Shown here in pieces: positions 1-10,964 of a stretch of 64,000 nucleotides of DNA (the first letter of the stretch is position 1; each line of letters opens with the position of its first letter). The notes under the pieces were generated by a model that saw only the letters and a program-made list of their open reading frames with translations, made no database searches and had not been told where the DNA came from. The DNA is taken from NCBI GenBank assembly GCA_944989445.1, contig CALYLW010000339.1, positions 32,501-96,500 of the forward strand, read 5' to 3'. A program made the translations under genes and the position numbers. Source of the stretch: Ampullaceana balthica (taxonomy: Eukaryota > Mollusca > Gastropoda > Lymnaeidae).

Positions 1-80
1 ATTAACATTTCATATTTATCTAACAAGGATAAGTTTATTGGGCTTTTGAAAAAAGTGGGCAGGCGCCCTACAACCCCTAG
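1..80 (+). repeat. dispersed repeat end (GGCGCC/CTAGT tail), truncated by window edge
   Basis: The stretch with GGGCTTTTGAAAAA, GTGGGC, GGCGCC and a closing CTAGT matches 39790-39900 in the opposite orientation, so it is a dispersed repeat. A GC-rich block followed by CTAGT resembles the 3' tails of invertebrate RTE-like LINEs and SINEs. The start of the element lies outside the window. The family assignment is inference. Confidence 0.6.
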
Positions 81-528
81 TCATTCTAGATTACATTAAA
101 AGTCATTTCAAATCAATAATTCTGAAACTAAACAAAACAATTGCTATCTACAAATAGCTGCTTAAATTACGGGAGTCGAACCAAAAGAGATTTTTCAAAG
201 ATTCCCTTCTCTAACATTGTTCTAAATATTATTAGCTATTGTTTGGCGTTTGTTTCAACCCGATAGATGTTATGGTTGGCGAGAGATTGACAAAATACTG
301 ATATTTTTTTGTTTTTATTTTTATTTTCCCGGAAATCGAGTAAACCTTTTCGGTAAATTTTTTGGCCCGTGCACATCATTGGAACCTCCTTAACATATTT
401 GCAAAAGACCCGAACCCCCTATCTGGTATGGGTCAGGAGGAGTTGCTGTTCAAAGCTCGAAAGACAGGCCGGGCATTTCAAATATATAAACGCAATCCCA
501 AAAGAAGTTGCGTTAAAAATCAATGGCA
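81..528. other. unique AT-rich spacer
   Basis: Low-copy sequence with homopolymer T tracts near 305-330 and no open frame or splice-like structure that I can support. It ends at AATAAAGTCACAGAA (529-543). That word recurs with one mismatch at 5775-5789, just beyond the right end of the satellite array. Confidence 0.6.
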
Positions 529-544
529 ATAAAGTCACAGAATA

Positions 545-1040
545 AGAAAAACCCGTAAAAAACCAAGTTTTTGACTATAAATCCTTTATGTACGAGAAGT
601 AACTAAAAGAATGTTCATTATAATACGCAGCGCCAGACCATCCAGAAATACAAAATTGCAGTTGTGTCGTAAAACGTGTTTAATATAATGCGCACCGATC
701 AGGAATATGTTTATAAAAAGAGCTGTCAATAAAATACGCACCTTATTGCGCGACAGAAAGGTTGTTCAATATAATACGCACCGCGACGCTCTATCTCAAA
801 AAATAGCATGATACATAGGAATAAATAAAATAATCTAAAAAATCAATAATTTAATTACGGTACATGCGATCGATCTGAAATTTTGATACATTGTTTTTAT
901 CATCGGTACGAAACTGCCTGCAAAATTTCAGCTCGCTATCTTGCGAGCAAGTGGGTTAAAAATCGATCAAAAGTTTTGGCGACAAGCAAGCAAGCAAGCA
1001 AGGTCCGCCGCAGACACCACGAGTTAATATAAAGGATTTA
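545..1040 (+). repeat. inverted-end repeat, subfamily A, copy A1
   Basis: The unit opens with an A-rich leader and a small hairpin (CCGTAAAAAACC then GTTTTTGAC), continues with TATAAATCCTTTATGTACGAG at about 576, and ends with GTTAATATAAAGGATTTA at 1023-1040. The two ends are imperfect inverted repeats around AAATCCTTTAT. The 3' part has GATCGATCTGAAATTTTGAT, an AAATTTCAG block and an AAGC/CAAG simple repeat. It is about 90% or more similar by eye to 51655-52164. It may be a non-autonomous mobile element; it encodes nothing. Confidence 0.85.
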
Positions 1041-1447
1041 ATAAAAATAAAAAAAAACCGTAAAAAACCAAGTTTTTGACTATAAATCCTTTATGTACGA
1101 GAAGTAACTAAAAGAATGTTCATTATAATACGCAGCGCAAGACCATCCAAAAATACAAAATTGCAGTTGTGTCGTAAAACATGTTTAATATAATGCGCAC
1201 CGATCAGGAATATGTTTATAAAAAGAGTTGTCAATAAAATACGCACCTTATTGCGCGACAGAAAGGTTGTTGAATATAATACGCACCGCGACGCTTTATC
1301 TCACAAATTTCAGTTCGATCGGATCACGAGAAGTGGGTCATTTTCGACTTTTGTTTTTCCGCCCGCCGAGCCCATGAGAGAGATGATGAGAGAGATGATG
1401 AGAGAGAGACAGACAGAGACGGCCGCGAAGTTAATATAAGGGATTTA
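1041..1447 (+). repeat. chimeric A/B copy of the inverted-end repeat
   Basis: The left part follows subfamily A up to about 1301 (CGCGACGCTTTATCTCA). It then switches to subfamily B sequence (CAAATTTCAGTTCGATCGG) and ends with the B terminus ATATAAGGGATTTA at 1434-1447. The switch falls at a short CA/AAATTT homology. This is the boundary copy between the A element and the B array, consistent with unequal exchange or template switching. Confidence 0.85.
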
Positions 1448-4400
1448 ATAAAACAAACCCGTAAAAACAAAGTTTTTGACTATAAATCCCTTATATATGA
1501 GAAATAACTAACAGTATTGATTATTTTCAAACATTTACAGACTGAATCTGTCTTAACACAAGTTTGCATCATAACCCTAGGGGGGGAGGGGTGGGGCGGG
1601 AGGGGGAGAGGGGAAAAGTCTGGTCACCGATTCGCTTGACCGAGCTCAGAGTGACACGTAAAATGTAAACAAAAGCGCACCGTCGTTTCGTTGGGTCGCC
1701 TCAATGCTCAAACTTTCACGTGGCAAAAAAACAATAACAAATCGTGAATTTAAATTACATACCTCATATAAGGATAAACTAAAAATGCATTAATTTAATT
1801 ATGGTACGTTCGATCGATCTGAAATTTTGATACGATGCATTGTTAGGTAAGACGGGTCCGTGTGCCAAATTTCAGTTTGATCGGATCATGGGAAATTGGG
1901 TCATTTTTGACTTCTGTTTTTCCGCCCGCCGAGCCCAAGACAGAGAGAGAGAGACGGCCGCGAAGTTAATATAAGGGATTTAAAAAACAAACCCGTAAAA
2001 ACAAAGTTTTTGACTATAAATCCCTTATATATGAGACATAACTAACAGTAGTGATTATTTTTAAACATTTACAGACTGACACTGAGTGATGTCCCTTGTC
2101 TTTAATAAATGGGGGTGGGATGTGAGGGGGTGTCGGCACGACGGTCGTCGTCAACACGACGGTCGGCGTCAACTCAAACTCACATGGAACTGGAATTTTA
2201 AAAAAAAATAACAAACAGTGAATTTTGAATTACATACCTCATATAAGGATAAACTAAAAATGCATTAATTTAATTATGGTACGTTCGATCGATCTGAAAT
2301 TTTGATACGATGCATTGTTAGGTAAGACGGGTCCGTGTGCCAAATTTCAGTTTGATCGGATCATGGGAAGTGGGTCATTTTTGACTTCTGTTTTTCCGCC
2401 CGCCGAGCCCAAGACAGACAGACAGAGAGAGAGAGAGAGACGCCGGTGAAGTTAATATAAGGGATTTAATAAAAACAAAGTTTTTGACTATAAATCCCTT
2501 ATATATGAGACATAACTAACAGTATTGATTATTTTCAAACATTTACAGACTGAATCTGTCTTAACTCAACTTTGCATCATAACCCTAGTGGGGGGGGGGA
2601 GGGGTGGGTGGGGGGGGAGAGGGGAAAAGTCTGGTCACCGATTCGCTTGACCGAGCTCAGAGTGACACGTAAAATGTAAACAAAAGCGCCCGTCGCTTCG
2701 TTGGGTCGCCTCAACGCGTCAGCTCAAAATTTCACGTGGCAAAAAAACAATAAACAAACCGTGAATTTAAATTACATACCTCATATAAGGATAAACTAAA
2801 AATGCATTAATTTAATTACGGTACGTTCGATCGATCTGAAATTTTGATACGATGCATTGTTAGGTCAGACGGGTCCGTGTGCCAAATTTCAGTTCGATCG
2901 GATCATGGGAAGTGGGTCATTTTTGACTTCTGTTTTTCCGCCCGCCGAGCCCAAGACAGAGAGAGAGAGACAGAGAGAGACGGCCGCGAAGTTAATATAA
3001 GGGATTTAATAAAACAAACCCGTAAAAACAAAGTTTTTGACTATAAATCCCTTATATATGAGACATAACTAACAGTATTGATTATTTTCAAACATTTACA
3101 GACTGAATCTGTCTTAACACAAGTTTGCTTCATAACCCTAGGGGGGGAGGGGTGGGTGGGAGGGGGAGAGGGGAAAAGTCTGGTCACCGATTCGCTTGAC
3201 CGAGCTCAGAGTGACACGTAAAATGTAAACAAAAGCGCACCGTCGCTTCGTTGGGTCGCCTCAACGTCGCTCAAACTTTCACGTGGCAAAAAAAACAATA
3301 ACAAACCGTGAATTTAAATTACATACCTCATATAAGGATAAACTAAAAATGCATTAATTTAATTACGGTACGTTCGATCGATCTGAAATTTTGATACGAT
3401 GCATTGTTAGGTTAGACGGGTCCGTGTGCCAAATTTCAGTTCGATCGGATCATGGGAAGTGGGTCATTTTTGACTTCTGTTTTTTCCGCCCGCCGAGCCC
3501 AAGACAGAGAGAGATGAGACAGACAGAGACGGCCGCGAAGTTAATATAAGGGATTTAATAAAACAAACCCGTAAAAACAAAGTTTTTGACTATAAATCCC
3601 TTATATATGAGACATAACTAACAGTATTGATTATTTTCAAACATTTACAGACTGAATCTGTCTTAACACAAGTTTGCTTCATAACCCTAGGAGGGGAGGG
3701 GTGGGTGGGAGGGGGAGAGGGGAAAAGTCTGGTCACCGATTCGCTTGACCGAGCTCAGAGTGACACGTAAAATGTAAACAAAAGCGCCCGTCGCTTCGTT
3801 GGGTCGCCTCAATGCGTCAGCTCAAAATTTCACGTGGCAAAAAAACAATAACAAACCGTGAATTTAAATTACATACCTCATATAAGGATAAACTAAAAAT
3901 GCATTAATTTAATTACGGTACGTTCGATCGATCTGAAATTTTGATACGATGCATTGTTAGGTTAGACGGGTCCGTGTGCCAAATTTCAGTTTCGATCGGA
4001 TCATGGGAAGTGGGTCATTTTTGACTTCTGTTTTTTCCGCCCGCCGAGCCCAAGACAGAGAGAGAGATGACAGACAGAGACGGCCGCGAAGTTAATATAA
4101 GGGATTTAATAAAACAAACCCGTAAAAACAAAGTTTTTGACTATAAATCCCTTATATATGAGACATAACTAACAGTATTGATTATTTTCAAACATTTACA
4201 GACTGAATCTGTCTTAACACAAGTTTGCTTCATAACCCTAGGGGGGGAGGGGTGGGTGGGAGGGGGAGAGGGGAAAAGTCTGGTCACCGATTCGCTTGAC
4301 CGAGCTCAGAGTGACACGTAAAATGTAAACAAAAGCGCCCGTCGCTTCGTTGGGTCGCCTCAATGCGTCAGCTCAAAATTTCACGTGGCAAAAAAACAAT

Positions 4401-5096
4401 AAACAAACCGTGAATTTAAATTACATACCTCATATAAGGATAAACTAAAAATGCATTAATTTAATTACGGTACGTTCGATCGATCTGAAATTTTGATACG
4501 ATGCATTGTTAGGTTAGACGGGTCCGTGTGCCAAATTTCAGTTTGATCGGATCATGGGAAGTGGGTCATTTTTGACTTCTGTTTTTCCGCCCGCCGAGCC
4601 CAAGACAGAGAGAGAGAGACGGCCGCGAAGTTAATATAAGGGATTTAAAAAAACAAACCCGTAAAAACAAAGTTTTTGACTATAAATCCCTTATATATGA
4701 GACATAACTAACAGTAGTGATTATTTTTAAACATTTACAGACTGACACTGAGTGATGTCCCTTGTCTTTAATAAATGGGGGTGGGATGTGAGGGGGTGTC
4801 GGCACGACGGTCGTCGTCAACACGACGGTCGGCGTCAACTCAAACTCACGTGGAACTGGAATTTAAAAAAAATAACAAACAGTGAATTTTGAATTACATA
4901 CCTCATATAAGGATAAACTAAAAAATGCATTAATTTAATTATGGTACGTTCGATCGATCTGAAATTTTGATACGATGCATTGTTAGGTTCGACGGGTCCG
5001 TGTGCCAAATTTCAGTTTGATCGGATCATGGGAAATGGGTCATTTTTGACTTCTGTTTTTTCCGCCCGCCGAGCCCAAGACAGACAGACAGAGAGA

Positions 5097-5128
<32 letters not shown>

Positions 5129-5617
5129 CGCCGGTGAAGTTAATATAAGGGATTTAATAAAACAAACCCGTAAAAACAAAGTTTTTGACTATAAATCCCT
5201 TATATATGAGACATAACTAACAGTATTGATTATTTTCAAACATTTACAGACTGACACCGAGTGATGTCCCTTGTCTTTAATAGATGGGGGTGGGATGTGA
5301 GGGGGTGTCGGCACGACGGTCGGCGTCAACACGATGGTCGGCGTCAACTCAAACTCACGTGGAACTGGAAGAAAAAAAACAATAACAAACAGTGAATTTT
5401 GAATTACATACCTCATATAAGGATAAACTAAAAATGCATTAATTTAATTACGGTACGTTCGATCGATCTGAAATTTTGATACGATGCATTGTTAGGTTAG
5501 ACGGGTCCGTGTGCCAAATTTCAGTTCGATCGGATCATGGGAAGTGGGTCATTTTTGACTTCTGTTTTTTCCGACCAGCCCGCCGAGCCCAAGACAGAGA
5601 GAGAGAGAGAGAGAGAG

Positions 5618-5669
<52 letters not shown>

Positions 5670-5737
5670 TGAGATAGAGAGAGATAGAGGAGAGAGAGAG
5701 AGAGAGAGAGCGGCCGCGAAGTTAATATAAGGGATTT
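1448..5737 (+). repeat. tandem array of eight B-type inverted-end units
   Basis: Eight head-to-tail units with starts at TATAAATCCC and ends at GGGATTTA: 1481-1982, 2015-2467, 2489-3007, 3042-3557, 3591-4107, 4142-4647, 4681-5156 and 5190-5737. Short linkers (20-35 bp) carry CCCGTAAAAACAAAG. At every junction ATATAAGGGATTTA faces TAAATCCCTTATAT, giving a 14 bp inverted repeat around the linker. Units 1, 3, 4, 5 and 6 are subtype B1 (G-rich run, then GGTCACCGATTCGC). Units 2, 7 and 8 are subtype B2 (GAGTGATGTCCC and GTCGGCACGACGG). Each unit has a variable GA/GACA microsatellite near its 3' end. No coding capacity is supported. Confidence 0.92.
5585..5712. repeat. expanded (GA)n tract inside array unit 8
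   Basis: The GA/GACA microsatellite of the B unit is about 10-50 bp in the other copies. Here it is about 125 bp, broken only by GATGA and GATA interruptions. The open frames here (Arg/Glu-rich or Leu/Ser-rich) are simple-repeat read-through. Confidence 0.9.
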
Positions 5738-5930
5738 AAAAATAGGAAATAACGTCATGGAAAAATTCACAGAAAATAAAGTCACTGAAGAAAGTCATAA
5801 TAACTCCTATATATGAGTACATGAGAAAGTTCTCTGGGTTTTATCTCCGTATAGGCATAGGTTTCTACATGGATTGATGGATTTCGACCCAACTTGGCTC
5901 ACATATCCATCATGATACTCAATGAAACAT
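5738..5930. other. unique spacer between satellite and minisatellite
   Basis: Unique sequence holding the second copy of AATAAAGTCAC(T)GAA at 5775-5789. No gene is supported. Confidence 0.5.
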
Positions 5931-6915
5931 ACCGTTAGAGCCGGGGACCCATGATTGCACCGTTAGAGGCCGGGGACCCATGATTGCACCGTTAGAGGCC
6001 GGGGACCCATGATTGCACCGTTAGAGGCCGGGGACCCATGATTGCACCGTTAGAGGCCGGGGACCCATGATTGCACCGTTAGAGGCCGGGGACCCATGAT
6101 TGCACCGTTAGAGGCCGGGGACCCATGATTGCACCGTTAGAGGCCGGGGACCCATGATTGCACCGTTAGAGGCCGGGGACCCATGATTGCACCGTTAGAG
6201 GCCGGGGACCCATGATTGCACCGTTAGAGGCCGGGGACCCATGATTGCACCGTTAGAGGCCGGGGACCCATGATTGCACCGTTAGAGGCCGGGGACCCAT
6301 GATTGCACCGTTAGAGGCCGGGGACCCATGATTGCACCGTTAGAGGCCGGGGACCCATGATTGCACCGTTAGAGGCCGGGGACCCATGATTGCACCGTTA
6401 GAGGCCGGGGACCCATGATTGCACCGTTAGAGGCCGGGGACCCATGATTGCACCGTTAGAGGCCGGGGACCCATGATTGCACCGTTAGAGGCCGGGGACC
6501 CATGATTGCACCGTTAGAGGCCGGGGACCCATGATTGCACCGTTAGAGGCCGGGGACCCATGATTGCACCGTTAGAGGCCGGGGACCCATGATTGCACCG
6601 TTAGAGGCCGGGGACCCATGATTGCACCGTTAGAGGCCGGGGACCCATGATTGCACCGTTAGAGGCCGGGGACCCATGATTGCACCGTTAGAGGCCGGGG
6701 ACCCATGATTGCACCGTTAGAGGCCGGGGACCCATGATTGCACCGTTAGAGGCCGGGGACCCATGATTGCACCGTTAGAGGCCGGGGACCCATGATTGCA
6801 CCGTTAGAGGCCGGGGACCCATGATTGCACCGTTAGAGGCCGGGGACCCATGATTGCACCGTTAGAGGCCGGGGACCCATGATTGCACCGTTAGAGGCCG
6901 GGGACCCATGATTGC
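5931..6915. repeat. 29 bp minisatellite, 34 copies, near perfect
   Basis: The unit contains ACCGTTAGAGGCC followed by GGGGACCCATGATTGC. The first copy is 28 bp (one G missing) and is followed by 33 copies of 29 bp with no difference that I could see: 28 + 33 x 29 = 985 bp, which fits exactly. Such homogeneity points to very recent expansion, or to assembly from identical reads. It has no spacers, so it is not a CRISPR array. Confidence 0.97.
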
Positions 6916-7340
6916 TTGTTGTCTTATATGACCTTTATAAATATAATTATTACATTGGCTATTACATGGATGGATGTATATGACATAACTTAGCAAATAA
7001 AGACTTTGTGACTAGTGTTAAAAAGCTTTTGGGAATTTAAATAAAAATGGATTTTTAGAAAACTTAATAAATATGCATTGTTTTATCCATAGCAGATATT
7101 GAAATCAAAATACGAATAGAATAAACAATGGTATGCTATAGGACCATACGTAAATTGGAATTACAATAAATTTTGCTAGCTACACACTTTTTCAAACCTC
7201 AATATCTTAACATTGGTTGATTTTTTTTTATTCTTCACTTCATTCGGGGCTGATCCACAGCGCTCTATTAAACAATAACAAAATTGCTTTTACCGATTTC
7301 TTTTATTTTAAACTGACTTTTAATGATTGAAAGTTTTACA
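6916..7340. other. unique AT-rich spacer
   Basis: AT-rich low-copy sequence. I see no open frame, RNA gene or splice-like pair that I can support. Confidence 0.5.
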
Positions 7341-7665
7341 ACAATAAATGTTTAGACTTAAACACACAATAAATGTTTAGACTTAAACACACAATAAATG
7401 TTTAGACTTAAACACACAATAAATGTTTAGACTTAAACACACAATAAATGTTTAGACTTAAACACACAATAAATGTTTAGACTTAAACACACAATAAATG
7501 TTTAGACTTAAACACACAATAAATGTTTAGACTTAAACACACGATAAATGTTTAGACTTAAACACACGATAAATGTTTAGACTTAAACATACGATAAATG
7601 TTTAGACTTAAACACACGATAAATGTTTAGACTTAAACACACGATAAATGTTTAGACTTAAACAC
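7341..7665. repeat. 25 bp minisatellite, 13 copies
   Basis: The unit contains ACAATAAATG and TTTAGACTTAAACAC; 13 x 25 bp fills the interval exactly. The first eight copies read ACAATAAATG. The later ones read ACGATAAATG, and one also carries a C-to-T change (AACAT). The variant copies are clustered, showing local spread of one A/G variant along the array. Confidence 0.96.
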
Positions 7666-8181
7666 ACAACGTAATTTAATAGAAAGAGCTCATTGCGGAA
7701 TCTTCTTTAAAAAGACAAGTTTAAAAGTAATAATAATTTCAGTTTTTAAATATCTTTAGAATTCTGGGATATTTGTTTGAGAATTTTGTCCCTGTGGTTT
7801 TTTTGTTACGCTCAGCACACATGAATCTGAAAATATTAATCCTAAACTCCAGTAGTTCAATCCCAATCATGTATTCACACCTTTGTATACTCGTCTAGTC
7901 ATCATTGGTGTGGCAATTTGATTTATTACAAGGAGATTTGTAGTGCACGCGTGCGTGTATGTCTGGCGGGTCGGGGGGATGGGTTCAAACATACAAATAA
8001 ATGCCATAACTAAACAGCGCCATATGCTGTTTTCAAACATACCATAAGAGTTAAACTAAACCAAGGATAAATTATTAAACGTGAACCTAATTGTCTTTTA
8101 CGAATAAACCATAAACGAATAATCCATAGCACAGTAAATCATGAACAAATATGCGATAATATATTGTTTACTTTAACATAA
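7666..8181. other. unique AT-rich spacer
   Basis: Low-copy, AT-rich sequence with a short GC-richer patch near 7945-7985. Nothing further is supported. Confidence 0.5.
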
Positions 8182-8868
8182 TTTAAATATTCAAACAGTA
8201 TCATTGCGTATCACTGGCACAGAAAAGTTTAAATATTCAAACAGTATCATTGCGTATCACTGGCACAGAAAAGTTTAAATATTCAAAAAGTATCATTGCG
8301 TATCATTGGCACAGAAAAGTTTAAATATTCAAAAAGTATCAGTGCGTATCATTGGCACAGAAACGTTTAAATATTCAAAAAGTATCATTGCGTATTATTG
8401 GCACAGAAAAGTTTAAATATTCAAAAAGTATCATTGCGTATCATTGGCACAGAAAAGTTTAAATGTTAAAAAGTATCATTGCGTATCACTGGCACAGAAA
8501 AGTTTAAATATTCAAAAAGTATCATTGCGTATCATTGGCACAGAAAAGTTTAAATATTCAAAAAGTATCATTGCGTATCATTGGCACAGAAAAGTTTAAA
8601 TGTTAAAAAGTATCATTGCGTATCATTGACACAGAAACGTTTAAATATTCAAAAAGTATCATTGCGTATCATTGGCACAGAAAAGTTTAAATATTCAAAA
8701 AGTATCATTGCGTATCATTGGCACAGAAAAGTTTAAATATTCAAAAAGTATCATTGCGTATCATTGGCACAGAAAAGTTTAAATGTTAAAAAGTATCATT
8801 GCGTATCATTGACACAGAAACGTTTAAATATTCAAAAAGTATCATTGCGTATCATTGGCACAGAAAAG
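8182..8868. repeat. 46/44 bp minisatellite, 15 copies with higher-order structure
   Basis: The unit contains TTTAAATATTCAAAAAGTAT and CATTGCGTATCATTGGCAC. Copies 7, 10 and 14 are a 44 bp variant (AAATGTTAAAAAG). Copies 10 and 14 also carry TTGACAC and are each followed by a copy starting AAACG, so a block of four units appears duplicated. Confidence 0.95.
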
Positions 8869-9277
8869 AGAGCAAACATTTGATGTATAAATGTGTTTAC
8901 ATTTTATGATTTTTTAAAACAATGTATTAAATTAAATTATAAAAATGATGTGTCGTAAAAAATGCTTAGTATTGTTTCATGGGTAGGCTTTTAGTCGATT
9001 CGTTACAGTCCTGAAATAGAAGCAATTATACAAAAAATCGAAGGGAAAAAAAGAGAAGCGATGGCCGGACACAAGAGTGTCTTTAAAAGTACATAAAATA
9101 CTTGGCCGTCAATGCACGTATCTCACCAACACATTACAAGTGCCTGTGTTACAACTTCACGCTATAAGTATTGTTACAACATGTCAAAGTCCTGCTGGCT
9201 TACTACTATTAAACTACTTGAGAATTCTTGACATATTTTCTTCACTTCTGATCAATGTCACCTCGTCTCAACACACG
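8869..9277. other. unique spacer
   Basis: Low-copy sequence. The frame from 9077 runs into the next array and has no supporting signal. Confidence 0.45.
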
Positions 9278-9750
9278 GTGAAATACGCCCCTCACATATA
9301 CCGTGAAATATGCCCCTCACATATACCGTGAAATATGCCCCTCACATATACCGTGAAATATGCCCCTCACATATACCGTGAAATACGCCCCTCACATATA
9401 CCGTGAAATATGCCCCTCACATATACCGTGAAATATGCCCCTCACATATACTGTGAAATATGCCCCTCACATATACCGTGAAATACGCCCTCACATATAC
9501 CGTGAAATATGCCCCTCACATATACCGTGAAATACGCCCCTCACATGTATCGTGAAATACGCCCCTCAATAACATTTTAAATATGCGCCCCTCACTAACA
9601 CTGTAATATGCGCCCTCACAAACACCGTAAAATACGCCCCCTCAAATACACCTTAAATATGCGCCCCTAACAAACACCGTAATATGCGCCCCTCATTAAC
9701 ACCATAAAAGACCCCCTCACATACATCGTAAAATACGCCTTACATTAATC
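9278..9750. repeat. 26 bp minisatellite with a decayed right half
   Basis: About 11 units containing GTGAAATATGCCCCTCACAT run to about 9568. They continue as diverged, length-variable copies (AATATGCGCCCCTCA and similar) to about 9750. The gradient from well conserved to badly decayed copies shows recent homogenisation of only the left part. Confidence 0.93.
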
Positions 9751-10121
9751 AGCATTTTAGATCTCTTACATTTTAACAGAAGCTTCCGGGTATTTTCGGT
9801 AGTTTTGAAAGTACTTGAAGGACCTGCCGCTAACTAGTACACTTGTAGTGTCCGCTTAACGTTTCTTTACTAGACATTGGTTCTCAAATCAAACAGTGCA
9901 ACACAATGTCTAAAAATAATTCTTTTGTAAGTGATAATACGAGTGTGCCATGATTGAGACAACTAAAACGTTTCACTGCAGTGAGTTGACATCAATGACA
10001 GTTACATTCGGGGCATCTCATTTCAACAGACATCAGACACCGAGGCCAGCAGGACAGCAGGACTGTGTGGTCAACTCTAACTGTGCATCTTTACTGAGGG
10101 ACTTGTAGTTGGTATCTAAAA
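9751..10121. other. unique spacer
   Basis: Low-copy sequence that includes the palindrome CACTGCAGTG near 9975 and a CAGCAGGACAGCAGGAC direct repeat near 10047. No gene is supported. Confidence 0.45.
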
Positions 10122-10858
10122 ACACTCTTTACACCACACTCTTTATATCCCACTCTTTATATCCCACTCTTTATATCCCACTCTTTATATCCCACTCTCT
10201 ATATCCTACTCTTTATATCCCACTCTTTATATCCCACTCTCTATATCCCACTCTTTATATCCCACTCTTTATATCCCACTCTTTATATCCCACTCTTTAT
10301 ATCCCACTCTCTATATCCCACTCTTTATATCCCACTCTTTATATCCCAATCTCTACACCTCACTCTTTATATCCCACTCTCTATATCCCACTATCTATAT
10401 CCCACTCTTTATATCCCACTCTCTATAGCCCACTCTTTATATCCCACTCTTTATATCCCACTCTTTATATCCCACTCTTTATATCCCACTCTCTATATAC
10501 CACTCTTTATATCCCACTCTTTATATCCCACTCTCTATATCCCACTCACTATATCCCACTCTTTATATCCCACTCTTTATATCCCACTCTCTACACCCCG
10601 CTCTTTATATCCCACTCTTTATATCCCACTCTTTATATCCCACTCTTTATATCCCACTCTCTAAACCCCACTCTTGTATCCCACTCTCTACACCCCACTC
10701 TTTATATCCCACTCTCTACACACCACTCTATATATATACCACTCTCTACACCCCACTCTTTATATCCCACTTTCTACACCCACTCTTTATATCCAACTCT
10801 CTACACCCCACTCTTTATATCCCACTCTCTATACCCCACTCTTTATATCCCACTCTCT
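10122..10858. repeat. 14 bp minisatellite, about 52 copies
   Basis: The unit is CTTTATATCCCACT, with CTCTATATCCC and CTCTACACCCC variants that become commoner on the right. The unit has no stop codon in the plus frames, so the 254-residue frame at 10109-10873 (Ser-His-Ser-Leu-Tyr-Pro-Thr-Leu) is a by-product and not a gene. Confidence 0.96.
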
Positions 10859-10874
10859 AGAAAAGAAAAATAGT

Positions 10875-10957
10875 GGGGGGGGGGGGGGGGGGGGGGGGGT
10901 TGGGGGGGGGGGGGGGGGGGGGTATTATATATATAAAAAGTTATTGGGGGGGGGGGG
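10875..10957. repeat. three long poly-G runs
   Basis: G runs of about 25 (10875-10899), 21 (10902-10922) and 12 (10946-10957), separated by TT and by an AT-rich piece. They could form G-quadruplexes if real. Exact lengths are unreliable because homopolymers this long are hard to sequence. Confidence 0.85.
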
Positions 10958-10964
10958 TTTTTAT

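Noticed and set aside
5476..5785. Arg/Glu-rich plus frame and Leu/Ser-rich minus frame
   Set aside because: Both are translations of the expanded (GA)n tract in satellite unit 8.
5931..6915. CRISPR-like regular repeat
   Set aside because: Units are contiguous with no unique spacers and the context is eukaryotic; it is a minisatellite.
10109..10873. 254-residue open frame rich in Ser, His, Leu, Tyr, Pro
   Set aside because: It is read-through of a 14 bp repeat that has no stop codon in the plus frames; no independent evidence of coding.
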